64,000 nucleotides of DNA from NCBI RefSeq assembly GCF_001049895.1, contig NZ_CVPE01000003.1, forward strand, positions 372,001-436,000, written 5' to 3'. Origin of the DNA: Rubeoparvulum massiliense (GTDB lineage Bacteria; Bacillota; Bacilli; Rubeoparvulales; Rubeoparvulaceae). The position numbers and the translations under genes were made by a program. The notes below the pieces were generated by a model. The model was not told the DNA's origin, did no database searches, and worked only from the letters and a program-made list of their open reading frames with translations. Below are positions 1-8,870 of this stretch, piece after piece. Numbering within the stretch: position 1 is the stretch's first letter; every line of letters starts with the position of its first letter.

Positions 1-238
1 AGACGATCTGGTAGGGCTCTGCTTCTCCCACATCTACCTGACATAGGTGGAGTCGATCAGCAGCAGGATGTGCTTCACAGGTAAGCACCTTCCCTACCAC
101 GATTTTGCTAACACCTTGATTACGTTCTTCGATGAGATCCACTTCTATGCCTGAACGTGTTAGACGCTCTGCTAGCTGCGCTGGACTAATATCATCGATC
201 TCTACATAGTTACGAAGCCAATTATATGAGACGAGCAT
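1..238 (-). CDS. pheT: Phenylalanine--tRNA ligase beta subunit, N-terminal part (cut by window edge)
   Basis: The reverse strand encodes MLVSYNWLRNYVEIDD followed by an SGIEVD stretch, the standard start of the bacterial PheT beta chain. It then enters the tRNA-binding (EMAP-like) domain, with the motif CEAHPAADRLHLCQVD. The start at 238 follows AGGAGG (245-250) at a spacing of 6; an ATG abutting that site is too close to use. Only 79 codons lie in the window. It follows pheS by 40 bases on the same strand, so the two subunits of the alpha2-beta2 enzyme are co-transcribed under the pheS T-box. Confidence 0.95.
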   Translation of the reverse strand, partial: MLVSYNWLRNYVEIDDISPAQLAERLTRSGIEVDLIEERNQGVSKIVVGKVLTCEAHPAADRLHLCQVDVGEAEPYQIV

Positions 239-278
239 CTCCATCCTCCTTTATTCTTTAGCTGATCAGTTCTACCAA

Positions 279-1313
279 TTACAGATGTGAGAATTGGCGA
301 AGAAAACGTAAGTCATTGGTATAGAAATTACGAATATCCTCTACACCATGCTTTAACATGGCAACACGTTCTACACCCATCCCAAAGGCAAAACCTGTAT
401 AGCGTTCTGGATCATAGCCTGCACCACGTAGAACATTGGGATGCACCATGCCTGCCCCTAAGATTTCGATCCAGCCCGTCTCCTTACATACACGACAGCC
501 TTCACCCTTACAGATCATACAAGAGATATCCACCTCTGTACTAGGCTCAGTAAAGGGGAAGAAACTGGGACGTAAGCGGATCTTCTGATCAGCTCCGAAC
601 ATTTCTTTCGCAAATTCTAGCAAGATCCCTTTCAAGTCGCTCATACGAATTCCTTCATCCACAACCAATCCTTCAATTTGGGTAAATTGATGGGAATGGG
701 TCGCATCATCATCATCGCGACGATATACCTTACCAGGACAGATAATCTTCACAGGCACTTGACCGGCTTTCGCCAATAAAGTACGTACTTGAACAGGGGA
801 AGTATGGGTACGAAGCAAGGTTTCCTCTGTGATATAGAAAGAATCCTGCATATCACGGGCAGGATGCTCCTTCGGTAGATTGAGCATCTCAAAATTATAG
901 TGATCCATCTCCACCTCAGGACCCTCTGCCACCTCGAAACCAAGGCCAATAAAGATGTCCTCAATGGTTTGAATCGTACGGGTCAAGGGATGAATAGATC
1001 CCACAGGAACGGTGCGCCCCGGTAATGTCACATCGATTTGTTCTGAAGCCAGTTGCTCCTCAAGCTGCTTGGCTTCTAGCGCTGCTTGCTTTTCTTCCAT
1101 GACTGCTTGAATTTTTTCTCGAACCTCATTGACTAATTGTCCCATTAATGGCCGCTCTTCTGGGGATAGCTGACCAAGCCCTCTCATTACTTCAGTAATC
1201 GGACCTTTTTTTCCTAAGAATTTAACACGGATCCCTTTAAGATCATCTAACTTGGTAACCCGTTCGATCATCTCAAGTGCTTCAGACTGTAGTGCATGTA
1301 GCTTTTCTCGCAA
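279..1313 (-). CDS. pheS: Phenylalanine--tRNA ligase alpha subunit
   Basis: Class II aminoacyl-tRNA synthetase catalytic subunit that charges tRNA-Phe. An N-terminal coiled-coil is followed by the catalytic core: [28 protein letters not shown] (motif 1 region), [23 protein letters not shown] (motif 2) and [17 protein letters not shown] (motif 3). The open frame extends upstream to 1424, but that part is T-box leader RNA. The likely start is TTG at 1313, preceded by AAGGAGG (1321-1327) at a spacing of 7. This gives 344 residues, the usual PheS length. pheT follows after 40 bases. Expression should respond to uncharged tRNA-Phe through the leader. Confidence 0.96.
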   Translation of the reverse strand: MREKLHALQSEALEMIERVTKLDDLKGIRVKFLGKKGPITEVMRGLGQLSPEERPLMGQLVNEVREKIQAVMEEKQAALEAKQLEEQLASEQIDVTLPGRTVPVGSIHPLTRTIQTIEDIFIGLGFEVAEGPEVEMDHYNFEMLNLPKEHPARDMQDSFYITEETLLRTHTSPVQVRTLLAKAGQVPVKIICPGKVYRRDDDDATHSHQFTQIEGLVVDEGIRMSDLKGILLEFAKEMFGADQKIRLRPSFFPFTEPSTEVDISCMICKGEGCRVCKETGWIEILGAGMVHPNVLRGAGYDPERYTGFAFGMGVERVAMLKHGVEDIRNFYTNDLRFLRQFSHL

Positions 1314-1346
1314 CGGTCTCCCTCCTTCATTGAAATCAAGGCAAAT

Positions 1347-1644
1347 AAAAAACGACCTCTCTCCCCTAAGGGGCGAAAAGCCGCGGTACCACCCTTCTTC
1401 CACCTGCCATGGATCATTCTTCATCCAGCTTCAGCAGGTGCTTACCATGATAACGGTCATGTTCCGGTTCCCTCTACACCCAGCTTCTAAAGGTGGGTTC
1501 AAGGGTCAGCTCCTGAGGGAATTCAGCAGATTAACTAGAAGGCGCTTCCAGTCACGACGCCTACTCCCTAGCTAGTTATGGATCCTGCTTACTCTTCTCA
1601 TTCCTCGCTATTCATCTCATCATTCCCCAAAGGGGTATTATTGA
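1347..1644 (-). promoter_or_regulatory. T-box leader (tRNA-Phe sensing) of pheST
   Basis: The minus strand carries the invariant T-box GGGTGGTACCGCGG (1381-1394). Directly after it comes a terminator stem of about 14 pairs (1353-1383, one mismatch) and a run of six U residues (1347-1352), the normal T-box layout. Upstream, AGTA and GA elements flank an AGCAG/CTGCT helix like the Stem I kink-turn. UUC (Phe) triplets occur in the 3' side of Stem I, but I could not settle which is the specifier. Uncharged tRNA-Phe would stabilise the antiterminator and allow read-through into pheS. Confidence 0.93.
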
Positions 1645-1650
1645 TTATCT

Positions 1651-1679
1651 ATTATAACGATCCTGCACCAAAAAGGCAA
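1651..1679 (-). promoter_or_regulatory. Sigma-A promoter of the pheST leader
   Basis: Minus-strand TTGCCT (1674-1679), a 17-base spacer and a perfect TATAAT (1651-1656). It places transcription start near 1644, just before the T-box Stem I. It lies back to back with the promoter of the divergent DUF2225 gene. Confidence 0.75.
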
Positions 1680-1703
1680 TCCACGTTTCACCCTCCAACT
1701 TTT

Positions 1704-1733
1704 TTGCCACATCCCCTACTCTTGTACTACAAT
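1704..1733 (+). promoter_or_regulatory. Sigma-A promoter of the DUF2225 gene
   Basis: TTGCCA (1704-1709), an 18-base spacer and TACAAT (1728-1733). The transcript would begin near 1740 and carry a small CCGGTT/AACCGG hairpin (1748-1761) before the coding region. Confidence 0.6.
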
Positions 1734-1802
1734 AGTTCTAGAGATTACCGGTTAAAACCGGGAACATATCCCTTAAAATATAGGATGAAAGTAGGGATTT
1801 TT

Positions 1803-2534
1803 GTGCAGGTTGTAGATGTTTTCTATGATAAGAAATACCAATGTCCTATATGTGATTTAGAGTTTCAGTCGAAAAAAGTACGTTCTCGTTATGTACAGCC
1901 TAGTTCCTATGATGAGGATTTCTGTCCCCATTATTCTCATGATTTAGCAGAAACCAACCCTCTTTTTTATCATATTGCGGTCTGTCCAAACTGTGGACTT
2001 GCCTTCTCTGATCAATCCTTGTTCCAAAATCAAGCCCGTCTACACCATCTTCAGCAATTCCTACAGCATCATTGGAAGACCACCGACTATGGCGTAATCC
2101 GCAGTCCTGAGCAAGCCATCGCCGTCTATAAATTAGCTATCTATGCCGCTACGGTAATCGAGGAGGACCCCTTGATCACCGCAGGCTATTGCCTACGTCT
2201 TGCTTGGATCTATCGCTATTTAAATCAGCAACCCAATGAAGAGCGCTTCCTTCGCCTAGCTGTTCAAGCCTACGAGCAAGCTTATGATCTCCTCGATTTT
2301 ACCCAATCGGAGATGAGTGAAGAGAAGGTACTCTACATCCTCGGCGAGCTGGAACGGCGACTTCATCGCTACCAGGATTCAGTACGCTATTTCAATCGCT
2401 GTATCGAGGTAGGTCGACGCAGTGGGGAGAAAAAGATGGTTACACGTGCCCGCGAGCAGTGGCAGCTTGCTCGCCAGCAATGGAATCAGACAGAGGATTA
2501 CTTAGGTGGTACTTTTGAGACCGTTAATAAGTAG
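1803..2534 (+). CDS. DUF2225 family protein with two CxxC zinc-binding pairs
   Basis: The N-terminal part starts with VVDVFYDKKYQCPICDLEFQ and continues with CPNCGLAF about 50 residues later: two CPxC knuckles that probably hold one zinc. The C-terminal half is helical and TPR-like (alternating ARG/TYR-rich helices ending at a lysine-rich tail). This is the typical DUF2225 layout of Firmicutes, whose function is unknown. The frame is open from 1578, but that part overlaps the pheS leader. GTG 1803 has the SD-like AGTAGGGA upstream; ATG 1785 in the same frame is the alternative. It is monocistronic, with its own promoter and terminator. Confidence 0.8.
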   Translation: MQVVDVFYDKKYQCPICDLEFQSKKVRSRYVQPSSYDEDFCPHYSHDLAETNPLFYHIAVCPNCGLAFSDQSLFQNQARLHHLQQFLQHHWKTTDYGVIRSPEQAIAVYKLAIYAATVIEEDPLITAGYCLRLAWIYRYLNQQPNEERFLRLAVQAYEQAYDLLDFTQSEMSEEKVLYILGELERRLHRYQDSVRYFNRCIEVGRRSGEKKMVTRAREQWQLARQQWNQTEDYLGGTFETVNK

Positions 2535-2548
2535 ATATCTTCTATGAA

Positions 2549-2577
2549 AAAGCGGCTCTTACGAGTCGCTTTTTTTG
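2549..2577. terminator. Bidirectional intrinsic terminator
   Basis: AGCGGCTC (2551-2558) pairs with GAGTCGCT (2563-2570) and is followed by seven or eight T on the plus strand; the minus strand also ends in a T run. It lies between the convergent DUF2225 gene and ysgA. Confidence 0.85.
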
Positions 2578-2648
2578 TCTTGAACTGAATCTTTAATCTT
2601 TACTTATGCAACGCTAGTAGGACAGCCTATTAATCCGTTGGACAAGAT

Positions 2649-3443
2649 TTATTTTATTGAATAGTGCCGTCGCCATTCATACATCAGAAGGGCAGTTGCA
2701 ACCGCCACATTTAAGGATTCAGCAGCACCATACATGGGGATGCTCAGGCGCTTGTCTACGAGGGCTTCCACTTCTGGACGGACACCATTCCCTTCATTCC
2801 CTACTACAATAGCTGTTTGCTTCTTCCAGCCAAAATTGGTATGTAACTCCGTTGCGCCAAGCATGGCAGCAATCACTTGGATCTCTGCCTGCTTCAAGTG
2901 AGGAATCATTTGAAGCAGGTCAATCTGTAGAATTGGTAAGTGGAAAATCGAGCCCATGGTGGCTCGCAACACCTTATCATTATACGGGTCTACACAACCC
3001 TTTCCCAACAGGACAGAGGTAGCTCCTACCGCATCCGCAGTGCGGATGATGGTCCCCAAATTGCCAGGATCCTGTACACCATCCACAAGAATATGCAACT
3101 GTCCCTGATCAGCATCAGAAATCAATTCCTCCATGCGTGGTAATTCAGGAGCCTTAATCACTGCGATGATCCCTTGGGAATGAACGGTTTGGGCTAACTG
3201 TTGAAAAAGTGAGCTGGCAAGCACCATCAGCTCCTGCCCTTGAAGGAGGAGATCCAATTCTTGAGGAAGCGATCTGCCCTCCTCGAGCAGAATCCCTTCA
3301 ATTTGTTGCTGATGCAACAATGCCTCCTGTACCATATGGATGCCTTCCACAAGAAAACTTTGGTGCTCCTTACGTCCCTTTGTAGTTAAGCATTTTTTCC
3401 AGCGTTTAAACTTTACATTTTGAGTGGATGTAATCTGTTCCAT
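2649..3443 (-). CDS. ysgA: SpoU/TrmH family RNA 2'-O-methyltransferase (YsgA type)
   Basis: An N-terminal RNA-binding substrate domain (STQNVKFKRWKKCL...FLVEGIHMV) is followed by the knotted SPOUT catalytic domain with its three motifs: VDGVQDPGNLGTIIRTADA, IVVGNEGNGVRPEV, and IPMYGAAESLNVAVATALLMYEW. The family transfers methyl from SAM to a ribose 2'-OH, in this subgroup usually of 23S rRNA. The 264-residue length is normal. Its start codon directly follows the ktrA stop (TAGATG), so it is probably translated from the same message. The neighbouring sspI matches the B. subtilis ysgA-sspI arrangement. The exact RNA target cannot be read from sequence. Confidence 0.88.
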   Translation of the reverse strand: MEQITSTQNVKFKRWKKCLTTKGRKEHQSFLVEGIHMVQEALLHQQQIEGILLEEGRSLPQELDLLLQGQELMVLASSLFQQLAQTVHSQGIIAVIKAPELPRMEELISDADQGQLHILVDGVQDPGNLGTIIRTADAVGATSVLLGKGCVDPYNDKVLRATMGSIFHLPILQIDLLQMIPHLKQAEIQVIAAMLGATELHTNFGWKKQTAIVVGNEGNGVRPEVEALVDKRLSIPMYGAAESLNVAVATALLMYEWRRHYSIK

Positions 3444-4100
3444 CTATTGTGAAAACTCCTCTAGCTTCTTCAAGTCTTGATTATGTCCTAGCACCACCAG
3501 GATATCCCCCTCATGGATGAGATCCTCGGCTTGTGGAGCAATGTTGAAGCGTTTCCCCTGCTTCATCGCCATAACATAGCAGCCAAAGCGGCGACGAAAG
3601 TCTAACTGAACAAGGGTTTTTCCCACCATCTCTTTCGGTGCGCGGATCTCAATGATGCTATAATCCTTGGCCAATTCAATATGATCAAGGATATTGGAGG
3701 AGATTAAGCTATGGGCGAGTCGACGGCCCATATCAAATTCTGGATAGACCACTTTGTCTGCACCAATTTTATCTAAGACTTTTCCATGTTGATCATTCTG
3801 TGCCTTGACGACGAGCATGGGAACGCCTAGTTCTTTTAGAATCAGGGTGGTTAGGATGCTGGCCTGAATATCTTCACCAATGGCCACCACTACTACATCA
3901 AAATTACGAATTCCTAAAGCTTTCATCGCTTCCTCATCGGTGGAGTCAGCTTGTACAGCATGGGTGACATAGTTCATATGCTCCTGTATCTTTTCCTCAT
4001 CTTGATCGATTGCCATAACATCATAATCTAATTGGTATAGGTAGCGAGCAACTGCTGAACCAAATCGTCCCAATCCAATCACAGCAAATGACTTCTCCAT
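3444..4100 (-). CDS. ktrA: Ktr/Trk potassium uptake regulatory subunit (RCK domain)
   Basis: Cytosolic gating ring subunit. The N-terminal RCK_N Rossmann fold shows GLGRFGSAVARYL, with acidic residues at the end of beta-2 (MAIDQDEEKI) and a QADSTDEEAM loop. The RCK_C domain (about 140-218) has EIRAPKEMVGKTLVQLDFRR. In the KtrAB system it binds ATP/ADP, and often c-di-AMP at RCK_C, and controls the KtrB/KtrD membrane channel. No ktrB/D is next to it, so the partner must be elsewhere. 218 residues is normal. KtrA and KtrC cannot be separated by eye. The SD AAGGGG is very close to the ATG, with a further GGAG upstream. Confidence 0.88.
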   Translation of the reverse strand: MEKSFAVIGLGRFGSAVARYLYQLDYDVMAIDQDEEKIQEHMNYVTHAVQADSTDEEAMKALGIRNFDVVVVAIGEDIQASILTTLILKELGVPMLVVKAQNDQHGKVLDKIGADKVVYPEFDMGRRLAHSLISSNILDHIELAKDYSIIEIRAPKEMVGKTLVQLDFRRRFGCYVMAMKQGKRFNIAPQAEDLIHEGDILVVLGHNQDLKKLEEFSQ

Positions 4101-4259
4101 GCCCCTTCACTCTCCTTTTACTATCCCCTATTATACATGATTCCTCCCTATTGCTAATCATCCATTTTCTATTCATATTTCCCTTCATGACGGGCAACTT
4201 AATGATGATACTACTTCACGAAACATTATCAACCTGTGCAAACAGAAAGGGGAATCGCC

Positions 4260-4472
4260 ATGGATATTGATTTGCGGACTGCTGTCAAATTTAAGATGCG
4301 GGACGAGACTGCTGAGGAGATCGAAGCCACCATCAATGATGCTGTCTATACGAGGATTGAGAAAGCATTGCCTGGTTTAGGTGTCATGTTTGAGCTGTAT
4401 TGGAATATCTGTAATCAGGAAGAGCGGGGGCGTATCTGTAAGATCATCGAGCAGGAATTGGATACACAATAA
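4260..4472 (+). CDS. sspI: Small acid-soluble spore protein I
   Basis: A 70-residue protein starting MDIDLRTAVKFKMRD, with the diagnostic core EATINDAVYTRIEKALPGLGVMFELYW; LPGLGVLFE-W is the SspI signature. It is a minor spore protein made in the forespore. ATG 4260 is chosen because AAAGGGG lies 7 bases upstream; the frame is open further but without a good site. A weak sigma-G-like pair (TTCATG 4185-4190; GATACTA 4207-4213) sits at a plausible distance, with a spacer one or two bases short. It is divergent from ktrA and next to ysgA, as in B. subtilis. Confidence 0.9.
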   Translation: MDIDLRTAVKFKMRDETAEEIEATINDAVYTRIEKALPGLGVMFELYWNICNQEERGRICKIIEQELDTQ

Positions 4473-4500
4473 AAATTGTCGGTGAAATGCGATAAATGAA

Positions 4501-4536
4501 ATGGCCTTTCCTTAGGGTTTCACTTAGGAAAGGCCA
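4501..4536. terminator. Hairpin between sspI and the M42 peptidase
   Basis: ATGGCCTTTCCT pairs with AGGAAAGGCCAT in a long stem with a short loop between two convergent genes. A T run follows on the plus strand only after about 14 bases, so termination may be weak or may rely on the hairpin alone. Confidence 0.6.
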
Positions 4537-4560
4537 TAACTTAATTAGCTTTTTTCTTTG

Positions 4561-5637
4561 TTAATATGTCCGTAGCTTCTCAACAGTACTGTGGTCTAAG
4601 CGTTGAATCACTTGCACCAACAGTTCGATGGCTGTATCGTAGTCATCACGATGAATGATGGATACATGGCTATGGATATAGCGTGCAGGAACTGTAATGT
4701 TCAGAGAAGGAATTCCTTTCCCAGCTAAGTGGAAGCGACCAGCATCTGTTCCACCACCAGGAATGGTCTCATATTGGAAGGGCAGATTACACTCATTCGC
4801 AACTTGGAAGACAAAATCACGTAAGCCTTTATGAGGTACCATGGTAGCATCATAGATTCCAATGGATGGGCCTTTACCAAGATAGGTGGTTGCCTCATCC
4901 TCAGTAATCCCTGGCGTTCCCGCATCGATACCTACATCAAGGGCGAAGGCGATGTCAGGAATCACCGTTTGTACCGCTGTTTGTGCGCCTCGTAAGCCAA
5001 CCTCCTCCTGTACCGTTCCGACACTATACAGAATATTGGGATGACCTTCTTTAGCTAGCCGTTTCATCACATCAATGGCTGCAGCAATGCCAAAACGGTT
5101 GTCCCAGGCTTTACCTAATAATAGCTTAGGATTCTTCATCACTGTAAAGGGACTTACAGGAATCACGGTATCCCCAGGACGAATACCGAAGGAAACTGCC
5201 TCTTCTTTACTAGAAGCACCTACATCTACATACATGTCCTTAATATCTAGGGCCTTTTTCCGAGCATCCCCTTTGAGAAGATGGGGAGGCTTCGAACCAA
5301 TGACACCTTCCACCATCCCGTCCCGTGTTTGTACAATGACCCGCTGAGAGAGCATAACCTGGCTCCACCAGCCACCAAGAGGTTGGATCCGCAAGAAACC
5401 TTGGTCGGTGATGCGAGTGACCATGAAGGCCACTTCATCCATATGACCAGCAATCATCACTTTGGGTCCCTGAGGATCACCTGTATGCTGTGCGATTAAA
5501 CTGCCTAAGCCATCGCTGAAGAAGCTTTCAGCGTAAGGTGTTAAGTACTCCTTCATTAAGCTGGAAACGGCTTGCTCATGTCCAGGCGCCCCTGGTGCTT
5601 CTGTAAGCCGCCGAAACATTTCTAATTGCTCATCCAT
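4561..5637 (-). CDS. ysdC: M42 family metallo-aminopeptidase (YsdC type)
   Basis: Cytosolic di-metal aminopeptidase of the M42 (glutamyl/deblocking aminopeptidase, 'cellulase M') family; these form dodecameric shells that clear peptides. The metal and catalytic motifs are present in order: AGHMDEVAFM (His, Asp base), GKAWDNRFG (bridging Asp), GTVQEEVGLRGA (catalytic Glu and ligand), ALDVGIDAGTPG (Asp) and RYIHSHVSIIHRDD (His). ATG 5637 is preferred over 5646: GGAG abuts the first ATG but is 9 bases from the second. This gives 358 residues, normal for the family. The substrate is not predictable. Confidence 0.88.
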   Translation of the reverse strand: MDEQLEMFRRLTEAPGAPGHEQAVSSLMKEYLTPYAESFFSDGLGSLIAQHTGDPQGPKVMIAGHMDEVAFMVTRITDQGFLRIQPLGGWWSQVMLSQRVIVQTRDGMVEGVIGSKPPHLLKGDARKKALDIKDMYVDVGASSKEEAVSFGIRPGDTVIPVSPFTVMKNPKLLLGKAWDNRFGIAAAIDVMKRLAKEGHPNILYSVGTVQEEVGLRGAQTAVQTVIPDIAFALDVGIDAGTPGITEDEATTYLGKGPSIGIYDATMVPHKGLRDFVFQVANECNLPFQYETIPGGGTDAGRFHLAGKGIPSLNITVPARYIHSHVSIIHRDDYDTAIELLVQVIQRLDHSTVEKLRTY

Positions 5638-5750
5638 CGATTCCATCTCCTTTATTTTGCAAGGCGCTTGATATTACTACCACCTAATGCGCGCTATTTT
5701 TTCTATTTCTCTAAGTATAGAAGTCTCAGTCAAAAATCACAAGGAAGCAG

Positions 5751-8700
5751 CTAAGCATGAATTACAGTGAATGTATGCTTCGACAACTCCATGATATTCA
5801 TCGGAAGCCCTAACTCATGTACTTGGTCCACCAGGGAAGGATGACAGGTAAAGAAGAAAACCTGTTGCTGTTTTGCCAATTGACCGATGGTAAAGAGCGT
5901 CTTCTTACTCCGTTCTGGGTCAAAGTTGACAAGGATATCATCGAAGACAAGTGGTATTCGTTTCTCTTTCCCATACATCTCAATTAAGGCAAAACGGATG
6001 GCGAGATATAATTGTTCAACGGTCCCACGACTAAGATAGGCAGGCTCAATCTTTCTTCCATCTGCCCGCTCCACACAGATCGTCTCCCCTTCTAAGGGCA
6101 TAAACACCTTGGGATAACGTCCTGCTGTCATCTGTGAAAAATAGCGACTAGCCCATTGTAGAACCTCAGGTTGTTTCTCCTGCTCATACAATTCCATGGC
6201 CTTTTCTATAGCGAGACGACCTAACCTTAATCTGCACCATCGGTTGATTCGTTCAGCCGCCTGCGCTCGGAGTTCTTCTTTCCTTTGGAGGGCGGTGAGT
6301 AAGCGTGTTGAAGTGGCTAGTTCCTTCAGCTGTTGGGTGATCTGACCCCGCTCTTGTTGATGTTGGTCTAGCTGCATCTGTAGTGATTTGCTCGTTTCTG
6401 CCAATTCTGCTTCCTGCTCCATCCGTTGCTGCACCGAGCCATCCTGCAAATCCTGAATAAGCTGCTCATACTCAGCCTGATCCTGTACAAGCTGGCGAAG
6501 TAGGGTAGTATTGCTCAGTAGCTCATGCTGTAGAGATTGACGTAATCGATAGTATTCGCCCCTTTTACGATACTCCGCCTCATTGCTGGCGCCTACCTCT
6601 TCATACAGATGTTGAAGTTGTTGGTGAACTAATGCTTCCTCTGCTAGTAGCTGTTGCTCCTCCTCTTGCCACTTCAGCAATTGCTCCTCGATCTGTCGTA
6701 ATTGTTGCATTTGCTCTTCTACATCTTTCATCTCTTGAAACCATTGCTTTATCTCTTGCTGAGTAGGTGTTTGAACCAATTCTCGCCCAGTTTGCTCCAT
6801 GAGCTGAATGATATGGCTACGCCATTGCTCAAGCTGTTGCTTTGCCTGCTGAATGCTTTCTTGGAGCTCCTCTTGCTTTCTGATCAGAGGATGCATTCGA
6901 TCAGCAATCCGAATCAATTCCTCCACCATAGCTGGTGTCCAATCCAATGGGATGTGATGTACTTGTAGCCATCCCTTCCAAGCTTCCAACTGCTCTGTTT
7001 GGTGGGTAAGCACTTCTTGTAGCTTCTGATCTACCGATTCTAATTCTCCTTGAAGGGTGGCAGCATCTAACTCCATTCTTGCCCGTTCAAGTTCCACCTG
7101 TTGTTGTTGTGAGTGCTGTTGTTGCAGCTGCTCCCATTCCTCTTCTAATTGGGCTAAGCTCGTCTTGCCATAGCGTTGGAGGAGGGTATTTGCTTCCTTC
7201 TCCATCCGTTGGATCTCGCGACGACAGCTCTCCTCCTCCTTCATTAAGAAGGTGAGTCGTTGTACTTCCTTCTGCTCCCAAACTTCTGCCTCTTCCTTCA
7301 AGCTCTTCTCCTGGTACCAGGACGCACCTCCGATTAACAGGAATCCTGTAAAGGTGATACCAGTCCACAGATACTGCTGGATCATAAAAAAGTAAACAGC
7401 AAGCCCCGTAGCTGCTAAACCACCGATGATCAGAAGTGGAGAAGAGCTCTTTCTCCTCTTCGAACCAATTCGATTACTCTGTAGAAGCTCTCGTTCCCGA
7501 GTTAACTGAATCAGTTCCCCTTCCTTCCGCTCCTTTTGCAGCTGAAGCTGCTGAAGTTGCTGGATTCTGCTTTTTAATTGGGTAGCTTCAGTATTAATGG
7601 GTTGGTTCCGCTCACTAGTTTGTAAGAGTCTTTGCTTGACCACATGGAGGCGCTGGTGCGTATGGGAGCGTGAAGTCTCCCACTGTACGATCTTTTGCTG
7701 ACGTTGTCGTTCTTCCTCTTGCCAATCCTTTACCCATTGGCGCGTAGGCATGTCCAGCTGGAAGGCGGAAATTTGCTCAACCTCCCAGTCCTCCCCAATG
7801 CTTTGTAGCAAGTCATTCAACTGTTTAGTCGTTTGTTGAAGCGTCTGTTCATCGATTGTGTTTCGCTCTAAACGCTCTTGGTATCGGATCCATCCCGACT
7901 GGAGCTCTTCCTGTTGAGCAAGCACTCCCTCCCAGCCATCCCGATTGGTGAAGGTGAGTAGCTGTTGCATCTTTTCTTCAATCTGCTTCTGGATAGTATC
8001 CAAGCGGATTTTTGTCTGGGTATGCCGTTCTAAGTAGCGCTCTAGCCGCTCCAAACCATCACTTGGGAAATACTCTACCAATGGGAGCTGAGCAAGCTGT
8101 TCCTTCACAAGTTGCCCTTGAGCATATAGCTTCTCCCCTTGAGCAAGGATAGCTAACCACTGTTGCTGACGTGTCAGCTTGACCTGCTGTGTCCGCATGA
8201 TCCCTAGCTGCTCCGTAAGCTCTTCTTGCTGACTAAGGAGACCCTCATAGCGCTCAGTCTCCCCTTGGAGCTGAAGAATTTCGGTAGTAATCTGCTGTAG
8301 CTGCCTACGTAGCTCTGTTAGTTCGCCCTTTTTGCTTCCTGCCTTGTAGAGCTGCTCTGCCTCGGTTTGAAGCTGCTGCTTTAGTTGCAATAACTGTGCA
8401 CCATTTCCTGCTGTGGTGTGATAGAGAAAGCTATGAATCTCCTCTGGTTGTAAGGTCTCCATGGTCTGAAGCTCCCATAAGCCAAAAGCATAAAGATTTT
8501 TGAAGATGGTCTCATTAATGGGAGCAAGGAGACGCCTTAAATCTTCCTCGCCACCGACGGTTCCATCGGGTCGATGCAGCAAGAGGTCACCTGCTGAACG
8601 TTGCTTATAAAGACGCTCTAATAAGAAACTTCCTACTCCATCCTCATAGAGGGATAGTCTACCGCCAAGTGTGGATGCCTCCCATGGTTCATAGCGCTGA

Positions 8701-8870
8701 GCGAGCTGCTTTTTGGTAGGGAATCCATAGAACATAGCACGAATAAAAGCCATTAAAGTAGATTTTCCTGCTTCATTAGTTCCAAGAATGAGATTCAACC
8801 CTGGCTTACAGGTGAGCTCGAGATCTTGAAATTGACCGAAGCCATAGAGCTTCATCGTCTCAATTCTCAT
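5751..8870 (-). CDS. yhaN: SbcC/Rad50-like ATPase with a central membrane hairpin (YhaN family)
   Basis: 1039 residues. The N-terminal half of an ABC-type ATPase head has Walker A GTNEAGKSTLMAFIRAMFYG. Then come very long Q/E-rich coiled-coils. The C-terminal half-head has the signature LSRGTVEQLYLAIRFALIEMYG and Walker B IPLVFDDILVNFD. The architecture is that of Rad50/SbcC, but the zinc hook CxxC is absent. In its place, near residues 475-520, are two hydrophobic segments (LLIIGGLAATGLAVYFF and a second after a short turn), so the coiled-coil tip is probably in the membrane. It overlaps yhaO by 4 bases (ATGA). The pair is expected to act as a nuclease complex on DNA ends. Confidence 0.88.
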   Translation of the reverse strand: MRIETMKLYGFGQFQDLELTCKPGLNLILGTNEAGKSTLMAFIRAMFYGFPTKKQLAQRYEPWEASTLGGRLSLYEDGVGSFLLERLYKQRSAGDLLLHRPDGTVGGEEDLRRLLAPINETIFKNLYAFGLWELQTMETLQPEEIHSFLYHTTAGNGAQLLQLKQQLQTEAEQLYKAGSKKGELTELRRQLQQITTEILQLQGETERYEGLLSQQEELTEQLGIMRTQQVKLTRQQQWLAILAQGEKLYAQGQLVKEQLAQLPLVEYFPSDGLERLERYLERHTQTKIRLDTIQKQIEEKMQQLLTFTNRDGWEGVLAQQEELQSGWIRYQERLERNTIDEQTLQQTTKQLNDLLQSIGEDWEVEQISAFQLDMPTRQWVKDWQEEERQRQQKIVQWETSRSHTHQRLHVVKQRLLQTSERNQPINTEATQLKSRIQQLQQLQLQKERKEGELIQLTRERELLQSNRIGSKRRKSSSPLLIIGGLAATGLAVYFFMIQQYLWTGITFTGFLLIGGASWYQEKSLKEEAEVWEQKEVQRLTFLMKEEESCRREIQRMEKEANTLLQRYGKTSLAQLEEEWEQLQQQHSQQQQVELERARMELDAATLQGELESVDQKLQEVLTHQTEQLEAWKGWLQVHHIPLDWTPAMVEELIRIADRMHPLIRKQEELQESIQQAKQQLEQWRSHIIQLMEQTGRELVQTPTQQEIKQWFQEMKDVEEQMQQLRQIEEQLLKWQEEEQQLLAEEALVHQQLQHLYEEVGASNEAEYRKRGEYYRLRQSLQHELLSNTTLLRQLVQDQAEYEQLIQDLQDGSVQQRMEQEAELAETSKSLQMQLDQHQQERGQITQQLKELATSTRLLTALQRKEELRAQAAERINRWCRLRLGRLAIEKAMELYEQEKQPEVLQWASRYFSQMTAGRYPKVFMPLEGETICVERADGRKIEPAYLSRGTVEQLYLAIRFALIEMYGKEKRIPLVFDDILVNFDPERSKKTLFTIGQLAKQQQVFFFTCHPSLVDQVHELGLPMNIMELSKHTFTVIHA

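Noticed and set aside
279-1424. pheS beginning at the upstream ATG 1424
   Set aside because: The extra N-terminal residues are encoded by the T-box and its terminator; TTG 1313 has a strong SD and gives the usual PheS length.
1252-1575. Plus-strand frame of 107 codons across the T-box
   Set aside because: It is antisense to the pheS start and leader, lacks an SD, and has no family-like features.
4165-4215. Confident sigma-G promoter of sspI
   Set aside because: TTCATG and GATACTA are near-matches with a spacer one to two bases short; kept only as a comment in the sspI entry.
6702-7368. Frames of about 90 codons opposite or within yhaN
   Set aside because: They are by-products of the Gln/Leu/Glu-rich coiled-coil codon composition; no SD or family pattern.
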